The notes: generated by a model not told the origin, from the letters alone. A stretch of 64,000 nt of DNA from Gigaspora margarita (GCA_009809945.1 WTPW01000082.1:230164-294163); one strand, 5' to 3'; positions 10,995 to 23,317 are shown, numbered from the stretch's first letter. Program-made: numbers and translations.

Positions 10995-11930
10995 GCACTA
11001 TATGATTTCATCACTCTTTCCTGGTAGTATTTGATATAATCATATGATTTAATTTATAATACAAGCATTATTCTTCTTTACATCAATCACATTAGAAAAA
11101 GATATTAATTTTAAATTAACAACAATCACATATGGTACAAAGAAACATATGCCATTTAACACACACTGATTGAAAAAAGGAAATATTCATCTAATTATCA
11201 TATGGTAAAATTGTATGATTATTATTCACAAAAAACAAATCCAAATTTGTAAATTTGTAAATATTATTTTATTTAAAATTTGATACATAATCCTACCCAA
11301 CAAAGTTAATTGTGTAATTTTTTTTTACCATACAAGGGTTGGTTATAAACCTCAAGATTAATTAGTAATCGAAAGAAGAATAGATCATCCTCAGGACCAC
11401 CGTATATTATGAATGAGTTCAGGATTGGATCAGGATTAGTTCAGAACTAGTCTTAAAACCGGTTCAGATAATCAATCACAAGATTGCAATCTCAATCTAA
11501 AACACACCAATCGGATTATTAATAATCACAAACATTAGATACTTTAATCAGTAAGGTACAACAAACGTTTTTCAGACGAACTGTTTTTATGCCATAAAGG
11601 GTTGATCAATCCGGTTATTAATAGGGGCTTGAATTTACTCTTTAACCAGTTCAAGGCCAAAATGTTTGCGGACGGGACTACATTTATATAGCATGATTCA
11701 ATACTATTCATTACAATATTCAAATAATTCATTGTTTAAGCCAAAATAAATCGTGAGATAAATCATCCGACAAGAAAATCAAATAACCAAACAATCAATT
11801 TACATACAACCTTTTCAAAACCGTGAAACATACGATTACTTGATTAGCTCTAAATAGATTGTAGATATCGGATAATAAAGAGCATATGTGAATCTGGGGA
11901 AAAAAATATACGATCTTACGAGCGTTGCTC
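10995..11930. other. Noncoding AT-rich stretch
   Basis: No gene recognised. Weak minus-strand ORFs are short and AT-driven. 11330-11560 has mixed composition (several gttcag and atcaatcac phrases) but no coding frame. Confidence 0.45.
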
Positions 11931-11935
11931 TACTG

Positions 11936-12087
11936 TGTTATAGGTAACGGCAATGTAGATCAAAATCAATAATACAGAATATTATTCTCGCTCGGATTTC
12001 ATATTAAACACTGTCTTTATTAGACATTATGAAGATACGTGATGGGAGTAGTGCTCCACTCCATCACTTTTCTCTTCTGCTATTACA
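11936..12087. mobile_element. Very small putative solo LTR (152 bp)
   Basis: The segment starts tgttatagg and ends tattaca (TG..CA) and is flanked by an exact 5-bp repeat, tactg, at 11931-11935 and 12088-12092. The size fits a TRIM/SMART-like LTR. A 5-bp match can arise by chance, so this needs further copies for support. Confidence 0.4.
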
Positions 12088-12415
12088 TACTGTGCTCATA
12101 ACTCTATGTATACTGTGCTCATAACAACTTTATGTACATGCGAATATATCACGTGACGAAGCATAATTGAGGATCGCCAACGCTAAGCCAGGTGTGGGGC
12201 TAGGGCTAGAAATCAGATCTCCAGAATCAGGATACAATTCTATATACAGATTGGTGCAACGGCAATCAATTTCAGCAATTAAGCGACGACCATGAGAAAA
12301 TAAATTACCGAATCAGGTATCGCACATTAAAAGTTAGACTAACAATCTCATGCGACACAAGATACAGGAGCAAGTGTTACATTGAATGCGAAGATGTAAC
12401 ATGCGAAGTTTCAAT

Positions 12416-12547
12416 ATGCATTCACACCTTTGCTTCGCCATATGCATATAACCAATAAAATGCAAGTTTTTACGTACGAACGCCATTTAATTTACCGTAT
12501 AACCATACACTACGTGAAATTTTCAATATCACTCTGTTCCTGGTACA
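12416..12547. repeat. Dispersed repeat R10, copy 2
   Basis: Diverged copy of 10846-10994, ending at the same ctctgttcctggtac phrase. It abuts the start of the segmental duplication at 12547. Confidence 0.6.
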
Positions 12548-12887
12548 GAAGCGGACTTGGTATATTAATTTTTTAGAATGAGAAGTTTTGTATTCTAACG
12601 AAACCAAAAGTTGTTTCAACTTGTGTCACTTGTGAGTGTCTAGAAGTCAGCGCTAGCCTTTACCGTTTAAGTTGAAATACAAAAAACAAAAAAAAAAATA
12701 TTAATAATAATTGCGAAATCTGTTAGTTAAAGCAGATATAAGACAAACTTATTGTGGCACTCAGCGCAGAATTGTAATTCCAGAACACTATTTCGGAATC
12801 TATCATCAGACAAGAGGACAAAGGATTCGAAGGTCCTAGATTGCAGATCAGTGAAAATCTGTTGGCGTTGCTGTGGTAGTTCGTACC
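12547..12887. repeat. Segmental direct duplication, unit A
   Basis: The unit runs from agaagcggacttggtatatt to ggtagttcgtacc and matches 13353-13745 closely (about 90% by eye). Unit B has about 80 extra bp near its start. Unit A has 6 extra bp (gaaggt-c) near 12825. Confidence 0.8.
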
Positions 12888-13049
12888 AATAATCATCAAA
12901 ACATATTAATACTGTAATTATAAAATATCTAAATATAGTATAAACATTCGGAGAAAGAACAACGGAATCTTTCAAGTAGTACTAAAGGTCAGATCTTCAG
13001 AACATTTGCCATGAATAATTAGCGATGGATCGTGATTTGAAAATATAAG

Positions 13050-13190
13050 CCCTGCTAAAATCCACATATACTCTTTAATGATCAATTCTAACCCTAAACC
13101 CTAACCCAACACTAAAAAAAGCGGACAAAAAACACCCCAAAAAATTTTTAAAAATTTGTATTAAAATAGGTCCAAATTTCAGCATCAGCT
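13050..13190. repeat. Partial copy of the element at 19488-19710, with telomere-like core
   Basis: Ctaccctaaaccctaaccc-type sequence (13092-13113) sits next to cacatatactctt and, on the other side, aatttcagcatcagctg. The same order, inverted, is found in the foldback at 19488-19710. The telomere-like motif therefore belongs to a mobile repeat. Confidence 0.5.
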
Positions 13191-13352
13191 GCGACAATAA
13201 ATATTGGGCGTGTGCAACGAAACCAGATCTTCAATGAATACTGAAATAGGAGCGCAACGGAATCTTCCAATAGTGTTTAACCTCTCAAAATCGATATACA
13301 TGGTGGACAGATTTTGACTATCAAAATATTGCGAGTTAATAGATTTATATAG

Positions 13353-13745
13353 CAGAAACGGACTTGGTATATTGATTTTTTTTATCAGAATTGACGGTTA
13401 TCGATTTTGACAGGATCGGTTTTGAAACATTCGTCATGAATGAGAAAAGGTTTTGTATTCTTAACGAAACCAAAGGTTCGTTTCAACTTGTATCACTTGT
13501 GAGTGTCTAGAAGTCAGCGCCAGCCTTTACCGTTTAAGTAGAAATACAAAAAACAAAAAAAACAATATTAATAATAATTGCGAAATCTGTTAGTTAAAGC
13601 AGCTATAAGACAAACTTCTTGTGGCACTCGACGCGGAATTTAAATCCAGAACACTATTTCGGAATCTATCATCAGACAAGAGGACAAAGGATTCTAGATT
13701 GCAGATCAGTGAAAATCTGTTGGCGCTGCTTTGGTAGTTCGTACC
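13353..13745. repeat. Segmental direct duplication, unit B
   Basis: Second copy of 12547-12887. It ends abruptly at gtacc where LINE-derived sequence begins (about 13746), suggesting a junction. Confidence 0.8.
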
Positions 13746-13759
13746 AGGGACGGAAAAAT

Positions 13760-15000
13760 TTGGATATCAAATTATTTGGATATCGATATTTGGATAAATT
13801 TGGGCAAATGGAATAGGCAGGTTCTGGTTTAGAGAGAGTTTAGTCTTTTTGATAATCTCACCTAGTTTCTTGAGGCTCAGGTGCAGGTGTGTAGCTGTGG
13901 AGAAGAATGTGTATTGAAAGTTACACACAGTAGGCTTTTTGTTGAGAATGTGCTGCAGAGTAGCCTTATTGATACTAGTTTGGATTTTGTACCATGGGGT
14001 CTCAAGGGATTCTGAGGTATTAGTATCTAGAGGTGTGTTGTGGAATCTGAGGTTTGAGCTAACTTGGTTTGTAAATTTTACCATCAGTTGTTGTCCATAG
14101 CCTTGTAGTCAAAAACCCTTTGTAAGTTCATGTCTTGTGCCTGATTTTGCCTTGGTAGGCATATGGGAAGGACCACCTAGATATTAGGATCTTGTGATTG
14201 CTTTGGGTACATGTATGGGAGTCATCAGTTTTATAGGAAGTGAGGTATGTAGGTATGGGGTGATACGCCCATATATAGTCAATCTGGCTACTATATCTTG
14301 AACTTTGCCATGTATTGTTCTGCTTCTGTGAGTGGCTAGGTTGTACATGTTGTTGTAGGATAAAAATTGTAGGTGTTTGTATTTTTAGCACCTGAGTAGA
14401 TATTATCAGTAGAGAAATTGAAGTCTCCCATGACTATAGGGAGCAGGTTAAGTAATATGGCCTGTCATATCCATTTGATAATTTTATTCTAAGTTTCAAG
14501 TTGTGCCGAGAGTTGTCACTTGGAAGGTATGTAGAGATGATGCAAAATTTGAAGTCGTGCCTGAAGAATATCAATGGCAATTGCATAAACTAGGTATGTA
14601 GTAACCTTGTATATATGGGGAGTAAGGTGGTTACTAATCATAATTGTGGTTCTGGCCTTGGGGTTTTCTAGACAGGACCAGAAATATGTGTAGTAAGCAG
14701 TTTTTAATGGTTTGGATATTAGATATTTATTGGATAGAGATAATCTAGTTTCGGTTAGACCAGTAATATAGATTTGGTGCTCGAGGCAGTATTGTTCCTA
14801 GACTTGTTTTTTGAGGTCTTGGTTGAAGCCCTGAACATTGTAGGTGCATATGGACAGGGCCAGAGAATTAAGTTGGTTGTGAGTAACGGATTCTACATAT
14901 GTTGATATAGTGGGTGGAGTTGTTGGTTGGGGGTTGAGGCTGAAGAGGTTGGTGTTTCTGTTTCTTGAAAAGTGTTAGTTGTAGTGTCCATTATCTTATT
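13760..15000 (-). pseudogene. LINE endonuclease domain, degenerate
   Basis: Translated right to left, the minus strand carries the pattern of a non-LTR retrotransposon AP-endonuclease. In order: a CPYAP-MFRAS start region near 14860, 'LENPRPEPQL'-like residues near 14660, FFRHDFKFCIISTYLPS near 14550, and SSQIDYIWAYHP near 14270, followed by NHKILIS near 14190 (the DYIW...H conserved end of the domain). The 14084-13767 open frame continues past the domain. Several frame-internal stops and at least two frame changes show it is dead. The reverse transcriptase that should follow is missing: the sequence stops at the repeat junction near 13746. Family assignment is confident, subfamily is not. 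Confidence 0.75.
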
Positions 15001-16130
15001 AGCTTGTGTCTATTGGCGATGTCTCAGCTAATAGAGGGTCGGAGTTAGTGTTGTTAGGTTCTTTAGCTGTCAGTGAGCAAACAGGTTTCTCATTTGATGG
15101 TGGGTTGGAGTTGGTGTTGTTGGTTTCCTCTTCCATCGGGGAGTCTGAGTTTGTGTTGTTAGGTTCTTCAGGTGTTTGTGGGATACTTGTGAATGTTTGT
15201 ATTGTGCTGGGTGAAGGGGGCATGAAGGTCTATTTGTGCTAAATATGCTCCATGTTGGAGCAGGTAGAGGGGGTAATTTCAGTATAAAGTCTGGGATGCT
15301 GCCTATCTTAAAGTGCTGCTAGAGGATTTTCATGGTTGGTGTTATGTCCTGTTGCTTAGTAATTGAGAGTGTTACTTCTATGTCATGATCGTCAAGGAAG
15401 ATCTTTAGATCTAGTAGATTATTCAGTAATGGGAGTGTTTGGGTCACTATCTGAGGTAAGTCAGCTGATGTTTCTTCTAAAGAGTTTGTTAGAATTTGAA
15501 TCCACTCATCTGAAAGCCATGTAAAGTAATAGTATTTGCGTAGTTCTTTTACAGTCTCTACTAATTGTTTGGATGTTTGGATTGAAAAGGGAATTGTGAT
15601 CTCCTCTATTACCTGGTCAAATGGTAGAAGGGCAGGCTTGTCAGTGGGGTTGGCCTGCATAATATGTTGGAGTAATATGGTGCTACTTGTTTTAGAATCC
15701 TTTAGCCTCTTGGTCATCCATAATTGAAAATGTAAATTTGGGTTTGGTTTTGATTTTACTGGTATCTAATAGCAAGGGCAGATTGATGCTAAAGTAATCA
15801 TTTGGTAATACTTTGAATTTGTAGCATTCCCTCATCTCTGCAACTATATCAGCCAGGAGGGTCATTATCATTGCTGAGTTATATGGGAAAAAGCTTCTTA
15901 CTCTATGATTGAGCTCTTGGTAGATTGTGGGAAGAGGCTATTTTTCAGGGGGCAGATCAAAGTATACACTAGGAATTCTGTTCTCAATTTCATAGTAGTC
16001 TGCTAATATCTTTTTATAGGAGCCTACATGGGGTAGGGCTGATCTGTGTCTAATTGGAAATTATTTGCGTAAATCTGCTCTAAAGTCTTTGTAGTGATTC
16101 AGAAGTAGAGAAGTTTTGTAAAGTATGTGC
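14999..16130 (-). pseudogene. LINE ORF1-like region, degenerate
   Basis: The stretch 16050-15319 reads in one main frame with few breaks (PSVYFDLPPEK, ELNHRVRSFFPYNSAMIM, then MTKRLKDSKTSST...). It continues into 15223-14999, which holds three copies of a short EPNNTNSD-like unit rich in Pro, Asn, Thr and Ser. It lies directly upstream of the endonuclease on the same strand, where ORF1 of a LINE is expected. The function (RNA-binding/chaperone in other LINEs) is inferred from position only. One stop (TAG) interrupts near 15940, and a -1/+1 change is needed at about 15720. Confidence 0.5.
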
Positions 16131-16139
16131 CTGGGAGTT

Positions 16140-16620
16140 CTTTAAACTTGTAGATCTTTCTTAAGGCATTGACTACTCCTCTGGTATGTGATCATTGTTT
16201 GATGGGAAGTAAGAAAGAAAGGATATCTAGTATTTCTTCAGAGATCTTGGTCGCAGTATTGCTAATTTGTTAAAGAGAGATAGACTGATATTATTCTAAA
16301 TTTAAAATCATGTTTAAATCAATTGTAATAGCTTCACTAGAGTGTGTATGAATATTGTGAATATGAGATTTTAAAGAGCTATTGATCATTATGCCAGTGC
16401 CTTTTGCTAAATTATCTAAACTAGACCAGAAGTAGGTAAATTGTGGGCATTGAGAAATTTTTTGGATTTTAAGATAAAATTTTTGTTTCTGCTATGCTAA
16501 TAATATGTAGATTGTTTTTAAGACAAAATTCCTCCTAAAGTTACCTTTTAGTAGGTATATTATAGCCTTGTACATTGTGTGTTACTATATTAAGATTCAG
16601 TGTAGAAGAGTTAGAAGATA
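16140..16620 (-). pseudogene. Second LINE endonuclease fragment
   Basis: Minus-strand peptides NNLHIISIAETKIL near 16520 and FKHDFKFRIISVYLSL near 16300 repeat the same conserved blocks as the endonuclease at 14550 (ETKIL and the DFKFRIIS-YL strand). It is heavily interrupted by stops. It is a separate LINE copy, since it sits upstream of another copy's ORF1. Confidence 0.65.
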
Positions 16621-16834
16621 TAGAATTATCTATTTGGGAAGTTGCTGCAAAAGAAAAGGGATTATTTTCTTGGTAGTTGTTATATAAGGATTTTTAGATG
16701 AGTCATAGTAGATAGAAAATTGGTTAAGTAGTAGTAGAATATGATTTAAAAGAAGTTAGTCTTTAGTACTATCAGCTCTTACACTGCGCAGGTAGCTATT
16801 GTCTGTTCTGTATGTTGGTTCTAACTGTTATTAT

Positions 16835-17014
16835 AGGACCCCAAAATATACATAGTTAGGTCAGGTATAAGTTTGCTTATTTTTGAGGTTTTTTATGTAG
16901 ATCTTTTCTATTTATAGTAATTTTTTGCTTATTTTTGAAGTTTTTTCTGTAGATCTTTCTTTTTTTAGTAACCCTATAATTAATCTAACCTATCTATGTA
17001 TATTTCAGGGTCCT
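16835..17014. mobile_element. 180-bp foldback MITE, copy 1
   Basis: The ends are aggaccccaaaatatacata and its inverse (tatgtatatttcagggtcct). The interior holds inverted copies of a ttgcttatttttga / tagatctttt block. Flanks gttattat (16827-16834) and gtcattat (17015-17022) are an 8-bp TSD with one mismatch. Copy 2 at 57082-57261 has the same 180-bp length. Confidence 0.85.
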
Positions 17015-17029
17015 GTCATTATACTGGTC

Positions 17030-17695
17030 CATGTAAAAAAGTTTATTTAATTCTGTTTACTGGAACTAAAGCTATTTAAAGAAATGTAGTTTTGTTGTTT
17101 TTAGCAAATTAGGTCGAAATTGGCCAAATCCAGCTATGACATATATAAGAGATATTCAGAGTTCTACATTACCAATGGGTTATTAATATATTGTCTGAGG
17201 TAGAAGGCTTACAATTTGCTTTGTCTAGAATAATTTGATTATCCAAAGTAGTAATTAGCTATAGCTTGGTATGTTTAAAGAATGTCCAGTAGGATAACTA
17301 AGTATCAATTTTGTTTTGTTAAAATAGAATAGATTCTAAAAATACTGATTCTTTTTTGATTATTAGAACTAATTTACAGTAAGATGTTTGAACAATAATA
17401 TGTCTTTTGGGTCTAGTAATTATAAAATTGGGATATAAGAAGATACTAGAAGATGACCAAAGATTGTTTTGAATTTGCTAAATTTGAATTATTATTGTTT
17501 AGTCATTTAATAAAATTAGATATATGGTGCTGAATTTGGATATTCTAGATGTGGTGAAGAAGTGCATTAATAGAAATAGTACAACTAAGTTTAGCTTGTG
17601 TTTAACTAAACCTATGTATTGCTTAAGAATTTTGTTACATGCAGATTTGTTAATACTATATTTTGTAGTCAATATTCAATAGTAGGAATAATAAT
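17030..17695 (-). pseudogene. LINE remnant downstream of reverse transcriptase
   Basis: Degenerate minus-strand translation shows a run near 17540-17460 (HHISNFI-LNNNNSNLANSK) and further patches to about 17050, all with stops. Strand and order suggest it is the continuation of the reverse-transcriptase piece at 18230-19480, split by foldback F1 copy 2. The assignment rests mainly on continuity. Confidence 0.4.
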
Positions 17696-17701
17696 AGTAT
17701 T

Positions 17702-18221
17702 AATTGATAATCCACCAGTCAACTAGAAAGTGATCATAGTATAACATGATGCAGATCATATATAAAAATTACTATAGGCAAAATGTAGCATGCTCCTATA
17801 TAAAAAAAATTTCTTACTAAGTTTACAATACATGTCCACTAATTGAAAGTTGTAGAGCTTATTGTGACACATCTACAGTAGTTAGATCATCCAATTCAGC
17901 CCATTGGATAGTGAGATATTATCAAAAAACAATTGGCCAACTATATAATATCTCTATTTGTTTACATAGAGATTTTATATAGTCAGCAATTGTTATTCAG
18001 TGATATCTCACCATTCACTAGGCCAATTTGGATGATCTGATCATTTTTATATGCATCTTGATAAGCTCTACAACTTTCAATTAGTGAACATGTGTCATTA
18101 ATTTAGTAAAAAATATTTTTTAGATGGAAGCATGCCACATTTTGCCTATAGTGATTTTTATATGTAATCTGCATCACATTATACTATGATCACTCTCCAA
18201 TTGACTGGCAGATTAACAATT
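17702..18221. mobile_element. Long foldback element, family F1, copy 2
   Basis: Arms start aattgataatccaccagtca and end with the inverse (tgactggcagattaacaatt). The motif order matches copy 1 at 2815: gatcatagt, gatgcagatca, actatagg, ttactaagtt, agttgtagagct, atcatccaa, gagatat. It separates two pieces of a LINE on the minus strand. Confidence 0.8.
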
Positions 18222-18229
18222 AATAATAT

Positions 18230-19480
18230 ATTAGCTTGAGTATCAGTAATCTGTTTTTTTGGTAAAATTAATAAGCTAAGGGACTTATTAAATATTAGTT
18301 GTATTTGTTTGATTTGCTTATTGTCAAGTATAAATTATTATACAAGAAATTTAAAGGTTTGTTGAGATGGCCAAAAAAACATAGCATAGTTGTTTAAAAT
18401 TATAGAAGAATAATTATTTGGTTTGCTATTAGATAATAAAATTAATTGCAATAGATTAATCTAAATTTTTGCTATAGTATAGAAAGATTTAGCAATTGAA
18501 ATTATATTGGCAAGCTTATTATAAAAGAAGGCAATTTACAAATATCACCTATATAGACTAATACCAAGCAGTTTATTTAATTTTTTTTTCTAATATGGTT
18601 TTTAAATTTTGTTATCCAAGAAGTTTCAATAGTATAGTCTGATAAGTTGGTAGGAATTTAGGTAATAAGAGAATTATAATATATATACTATAAAAGAGAA
18701 ATAATGGTAGAGTAAGTAAGACCAAGATTAGTAATAACTTGTTTGTCTATCAACAAGTAAATCAGTAAGAATACTAATAATACTAGCTAGTAAAGTGAAT
18801 TAATAAAGAGCTTGTTCAAGTAAGATGAAGTTTACAGAGTATAGGCTTTGCTTATGTCTTGTAATAGAATTCAAATTTCTTTGTGATTGCAATTAGCATC
18901 TTTGACTAAGTTGGTTAAAATATTTATTAAAATAGATGTTCTATTGTAGTTGTAAGATGATAGGATAGGATATTGTAAAAAATACTTGATTAAGTCAATT
19001 AGTAAAAATTTTGATATATAATTTTTAGGTATATTTAATGAGGCTAATAGATTAAGTAAGATTTAATTGCTCTCAAATGTACTGCTTAGAAATAGAAAAG
19101 ATTTTTTTGATTCCATAGGCCTTTAGAAAGAAGTAAATAAGTAATACAATTAGAGCTCAAGTGTTTGATAATCTTATTGCCAATACCTGTAGGCCTACAG
19201 GCTTTGTTATTTGAAAGCTTGGTAATTATTTAAAAAACTTCATCCTCTGTAATAGAGGAAGTAAATGAGATATACTAGCTAGAGTTAATATAGGAAAGTA
19301 AAGTATAGTACTATAGCCAGAAGTTATTAAAAATAGTCTGATTAATTGGTCTATAAAATGTCCAGTCATAAAAATATAATTGAATATATTGTTTAATTTC
19401 AATAGAGTTAGTTACTAGTTGGTTTTCAAGTTTAATATTAGAAAAAAGAACATATTTGATATCTGTTCAGGATGCTATTA
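18230..19480 (-). pseudogene. LINE reverse transcriptase fragment, degenerate
   Basis: Minus-strand translation from 19260 gives SSITEDEVF, then IITKLSNNKACRPTGIGNKI, the N-terminal block of LINE reverse transcriptases (K-PG-DGIPNE type). Near 18780-18700, ASIISILTDLLVD and TNLGLTYSTIISLL fit the later palm region. The catalytic YADD block is not found and many stops are present, so it is inactive. It is interrupted or flanked by foldbacks at both ends (17702-18221 and 19488-19710). Confidence 0.6.
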
Positions 19481-19487
19481 GTAATTG

Positions 19488-19710
19488 TAGCAGCTTATGC
19501 TGAAATTGGCTTATGCTGAAAATTTAAGTTATTTTATTATGAAATTATAAAATTTTAGAGGGCTTTTTCAGGGGTATTGCTTTATATAGTTTGGTTAGGG
19601 TTTAGGGTTAGAGTTATTAATAAAAGAGTATATGTGAATTTTAGTAGGTATTATAGATTTAAATAGAGACCCTGGATTTCAGCATAAGCCAATTTTAGCA
19701 TAAGCTGCCA
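19488..19710. mobile_element. Foldback element with GCTTATGCTGAAA repeats and telomere-like core
   Basis: The left end is tagcagcttatgctgaaatt and the right end its inverse (aattttagcataagctgcca). Each end holds two copies of cttatgctgaaa. The interior contains ggttagggtttagggttag. It lies at the edge of LINE sequence. A related partial copy is at 13050-13190. No clear TSD. Confidence 0.7.
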
Positions 19711-22081
19711 CAGGAATTTACCAGTTTGTACTCTTTTTAATTAGAAGTGAAAACAATTAAATTGTTTAATGAATAATTAGTTTGGCTTGACTATTTATCA
19801 AATGCTATTTGTTAAAATAAAATAAATGTAAATAGAATTATATAAATTATATATTAAAATAACTATGATAGCAAAAAAAAATTAAACTGATTATATAAAA
19901 TTTATATAATCAAAGTCTCTATTTAAAGATAATTTAAAGCAGATCGTTTTAAAATTAATTACTAATCAAGTTTAAATAAAGATTATAAATTATAAATAAA
20001 ATATTACAAGTCTTTAGACAATCTTTTTATTTAACTATTTTATCTAGTGCTGAGTTTTTTTGTCAAGTAAATTTTTAATTTTAATACAAGCAGTTTCTTC
20101 ATCAAGTATTCACTTTACTAAAGTAATTTTTCTAGAAGGAATGTATTCTGTTTCAAGTATATGCAAAGATCACAAACAAATAGATTATCAATTACAAAAA
20201 ATAGAACTATAGTACAAACAAAACCTTTAAATAATGCTTTGTTATTTTATTAATCTTTTATTTAAAATAAGTTTAGATTTTTGATGATAAAGATAATATA
20301 CTTTCAATACAGTCTAATGTTTTTCCAAATATGGTATTTCCAAATACAATAATAATCTTATTTTACAACTATAAATTAATGTTCTGGTATTTATTATAAT
20401 ACTTAAAATTGATTAGCTATTAGGTAATATATTAAAAAGGGTATTAAAGAACATTTTTGTTATATGTAGTAATCTTGACATAATTTATATAAAAATTCTT
20501 TTGACTTTAAGATAGTAAAGAAAGTTCTATAGCCTAGTTACTTCACTATGTATTTTTATAATTAAATATAAAACTGCTATATTAGAATTTACTCTTGCCA
20601 CTTAAGTTATGCTTTTTAAATTACTAATTTCAGATTTATGAAATTATATCTTTAAATACTATCTTCCTTCTACATAATCATCTTCTATATAATCACATTA
20701 TATTAAAATCTTTTTATAATTATATCAAAGTCTGCAATCACTTTATTCTTTATAAGCACATTATAATAAAACCTTCATACTATCACACAATTTGCATGAT
20801 ACAGACTGCATGATTATAGAAAAAGAAGGGGTCCATATTATTTCACTGACAATCACTTTACTAACATAACATTACTGAAAAAATATTTACTGACAATTTC
20901 ATTTTACTGCCAGTTTGTTTCACTGAAGCTCATTTCACTGACAAGTTTTTTTTTAAAAAGCACACTAATTTAACCATAATTTTACCCTAACCCTACCTGA
21001 CCTAACAACAATGACCAGAATTACTTTGTCAGTAAAATGAACTTTGGTGAAATAAACTATTGCAATATCATATGTTTAAAGTTATATTTAATTAAAATTA
21101 GCTTTTTAAAATTTCTTACTTTAAGCAGGTATTAACTTTGGGCATGTTAGTTGTACTAATAAAATTGGGCTTTAAATTTTATATTATTTACCAAATTTAG
21201 GCCTCAATAATATGTTATATATAAATATATTGTTGATAAGATTTTTATAAATATAATCTAATAAATAATAAATAATATACTTGAAAACTTTAAGTTTTAT
21301 TCTTTGATAGCTCTTACTCAAAAAAATGAATAGTTAGTAAATTATAAAAATTTTTTAAAAATATTAATTACTTAGCATTATCTAATTATATTTTTTTTTA
21401 GAATTTAATACTAAAGATTTATTTTGTTTATTCACTTTACTTGTTGAATTCTATTATCATACAAGACAATTAGTTAAGTATAAAACTAAAAAAAAAATAA
21501 TGAGCTTGAAATGCATCTACTAAGTTTGTTAAAAGTTGAATTAAATGATTAGTTCTTATTTTTCTAAATTAAATAATTTTAAAATAGGTTAGAAAAGTAT
21601 ATAATTTGTGAAAGACACTATAATCAAATTATTGCAAAAGATAATTTTTAAACAATAGTTTCTATAACTGTCATCAAAGTTAACTCTTGTAACTTCAGAT
21701 ACCTTATATTACACTCAAAATTACTAACAATTAGTATTTCTATAAACCTAAACTAAACTGAACTTAGGTCAAGCTCAAGTTCAGGTTCAATATTTAACCT
21801 AAGTCTAAACTTGAACATTTTTAAAACATGTTTAAGTTTAGTTCATTATTGAAATTTTAGTATTAGTTTGGTTTAGTTTAGTTTAGTTCAAAAGTAACTA
21901 TTTTTAGATTTAATCTAGTGTTTATTTAAACTAGTCTCCTAGGTTTGGGTCTAGATTTGGTCAGGTCCAGTTTGGTCCAGGGTTTAGACTAATAATGCCT
22001 GATGAAATTATGTTTGCGATGACAAATAAGTTATTATGGTTTTGTCATAACAAAATCTTGATAATTGACAAAACTCTGACA
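19711..22081. other. AT-rich noncoding stretch with one weak foldback
   Basis: No gene is seen. 20870-21060 is a loose inverted repeat built on tttactgacaa/ttgtcagtaaaa motifs around a taccctaaccctacc core. 21760-21980 contains repeated agtttagttt/gttcaggttc phrases. The rest is low-complexity AT. Confidence 0.45.
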
Positions 22082-22170
22082 ATTAACAAAACCTATAATA
22101 AATTGATAAAACCTATAATGAATTGATGAAACCTATGATATATTAACAAAACCTATAATGTATTGATGAA
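22082..22170. repeat. Short tandem repeat, aaaacctataatg-type
   Basis: About four units of acaaaacctataat(g/a)aattgat(g), period roughly 22-28 bp, sit just left of the outer foldback at 22175. Confidence 0.65.
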
Positions 22171-22683
22171 ATTCTTAAGGGTAGGGTATATTGATCATTT
22201 TTCATATGATCTTAGTATCACCACATGATTTTTACAAAAATAAAAATATGCTATTAATAAAACTTTTGACTATTACAATTAATCTTTGGTGAATCTATTT
22301 GTAACTGTGGTTACAGTTCTGATTGCTTGATTAGGTATGACAAAAAAATTCAAAAAATTACAAATCGCAATAACTTCAAATTGTGCCTATGAAACCAATA
22401 TTTTTTTCTAGCTAAAAATGCTTCTTAAGGTGTTTTATTATATAATAAACCTTTTTCTAACTATAAATCTAACCCTAACCCTAATCTGGTTACTGTCACC
22501 ACCAGAAACAAGCACATTTTTTCTTAATCTTTATCAAATTTTGTAGTAAATTGGATAAAATATGTTCTTTATAATAGTAAAAATTTTAACAACTAAAATA
22601 TTTTAAAAAAAATATACTTGTATATATTGTGAAGCCTCCAAATTTGCTAGAGATAAACAAAATTATTAATTAAATATCATATA

Positions 22684-22907
22684 GGGTCTTTGCTAGGAAA
22701 ACCACAGTTAGAGACTATCTAGATTTTGACAATAAAATTTGAAATTGCTAGCTATCTATTAATCTAATTTGAATAAACTTTTTTTACTTCATAAAGCTAT
22801 TTAAGCTTTATAAAGTAAACAAATTAAAAAAATAGATAGCTAGCAAGTTCAAATTTTATTGTCAAAATCTAAATAGTCTCTAACTGTGGTTTTTCTAGCA
22901 AAGACCC
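22684..22907. mobile_element. Nested foldback, GGGTCTTTGCTAG ends
   Basis: The left gggtctttgctaggaaaacc and the right inverse (ggtttttctagcaaagaccc) extend inward through acagttagagactatctaga. Arms are about 100 bp around a ctttataaagc centre. The flanks share only ata. Confidence 0.8.
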
Positions 22908-22954
22908 ATATGATCATCATATGACAAAATAATACTTGACCTTTAAATATATAT

Positions 22955-23317
22955 GGGGCACAGTCAATTAAAACACAGTTTATAGCTTGTTTCCATTTTG
23001 AAAAAGTCACATTTGAAATTTAGTGTAACAACAACAATGATGTTCTATTATTAGTATAACCTGTTTGATCTACATGAATTAGCCAATCATACAAGCTCTT
23101 TTCTATAACTATGCAGCAAGAATCAACAAGCTAATTTCTAAAATCTATTTTTAGATCACTTCTATTTACATATGGCATTTAGAAAAATAGGCATTGACAA
23201 AAATTTTATTATCTTTAAATGCTAAATTATATAGTTAAATACATGCTTTATTTGATAGTATTATTAACTCATTTTTGTAAAAAATGCTATAAGCTGTGTT
23301 TTAATTGACCGCTCCCC
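22955..23317. mobile_element. Nested foldback, GGGGCACAGTCAATTAAAAC ends
   Basis: The left ggggcacagtcaattaaaac-acag-tttatagc matches the inverse of the right gctataagctgtgttttaat-tgaccgctcccc. The ends are about 32 bp. No ORF. Confidence 0.7.

Noticed and set aside
13088-13113. Interstitial telomere or former chromosome end
   Set aside because: Only two to three TTAGGG-like units, embedded in a repeat that also occurs at 19488-19710.
15006-15242. Plus-strand 78-codon ORF rich in Leu/Val/Gly
   Set aside because: Antisense to the EPNNTNSD-type repeats of the LINE ORF1-like region.
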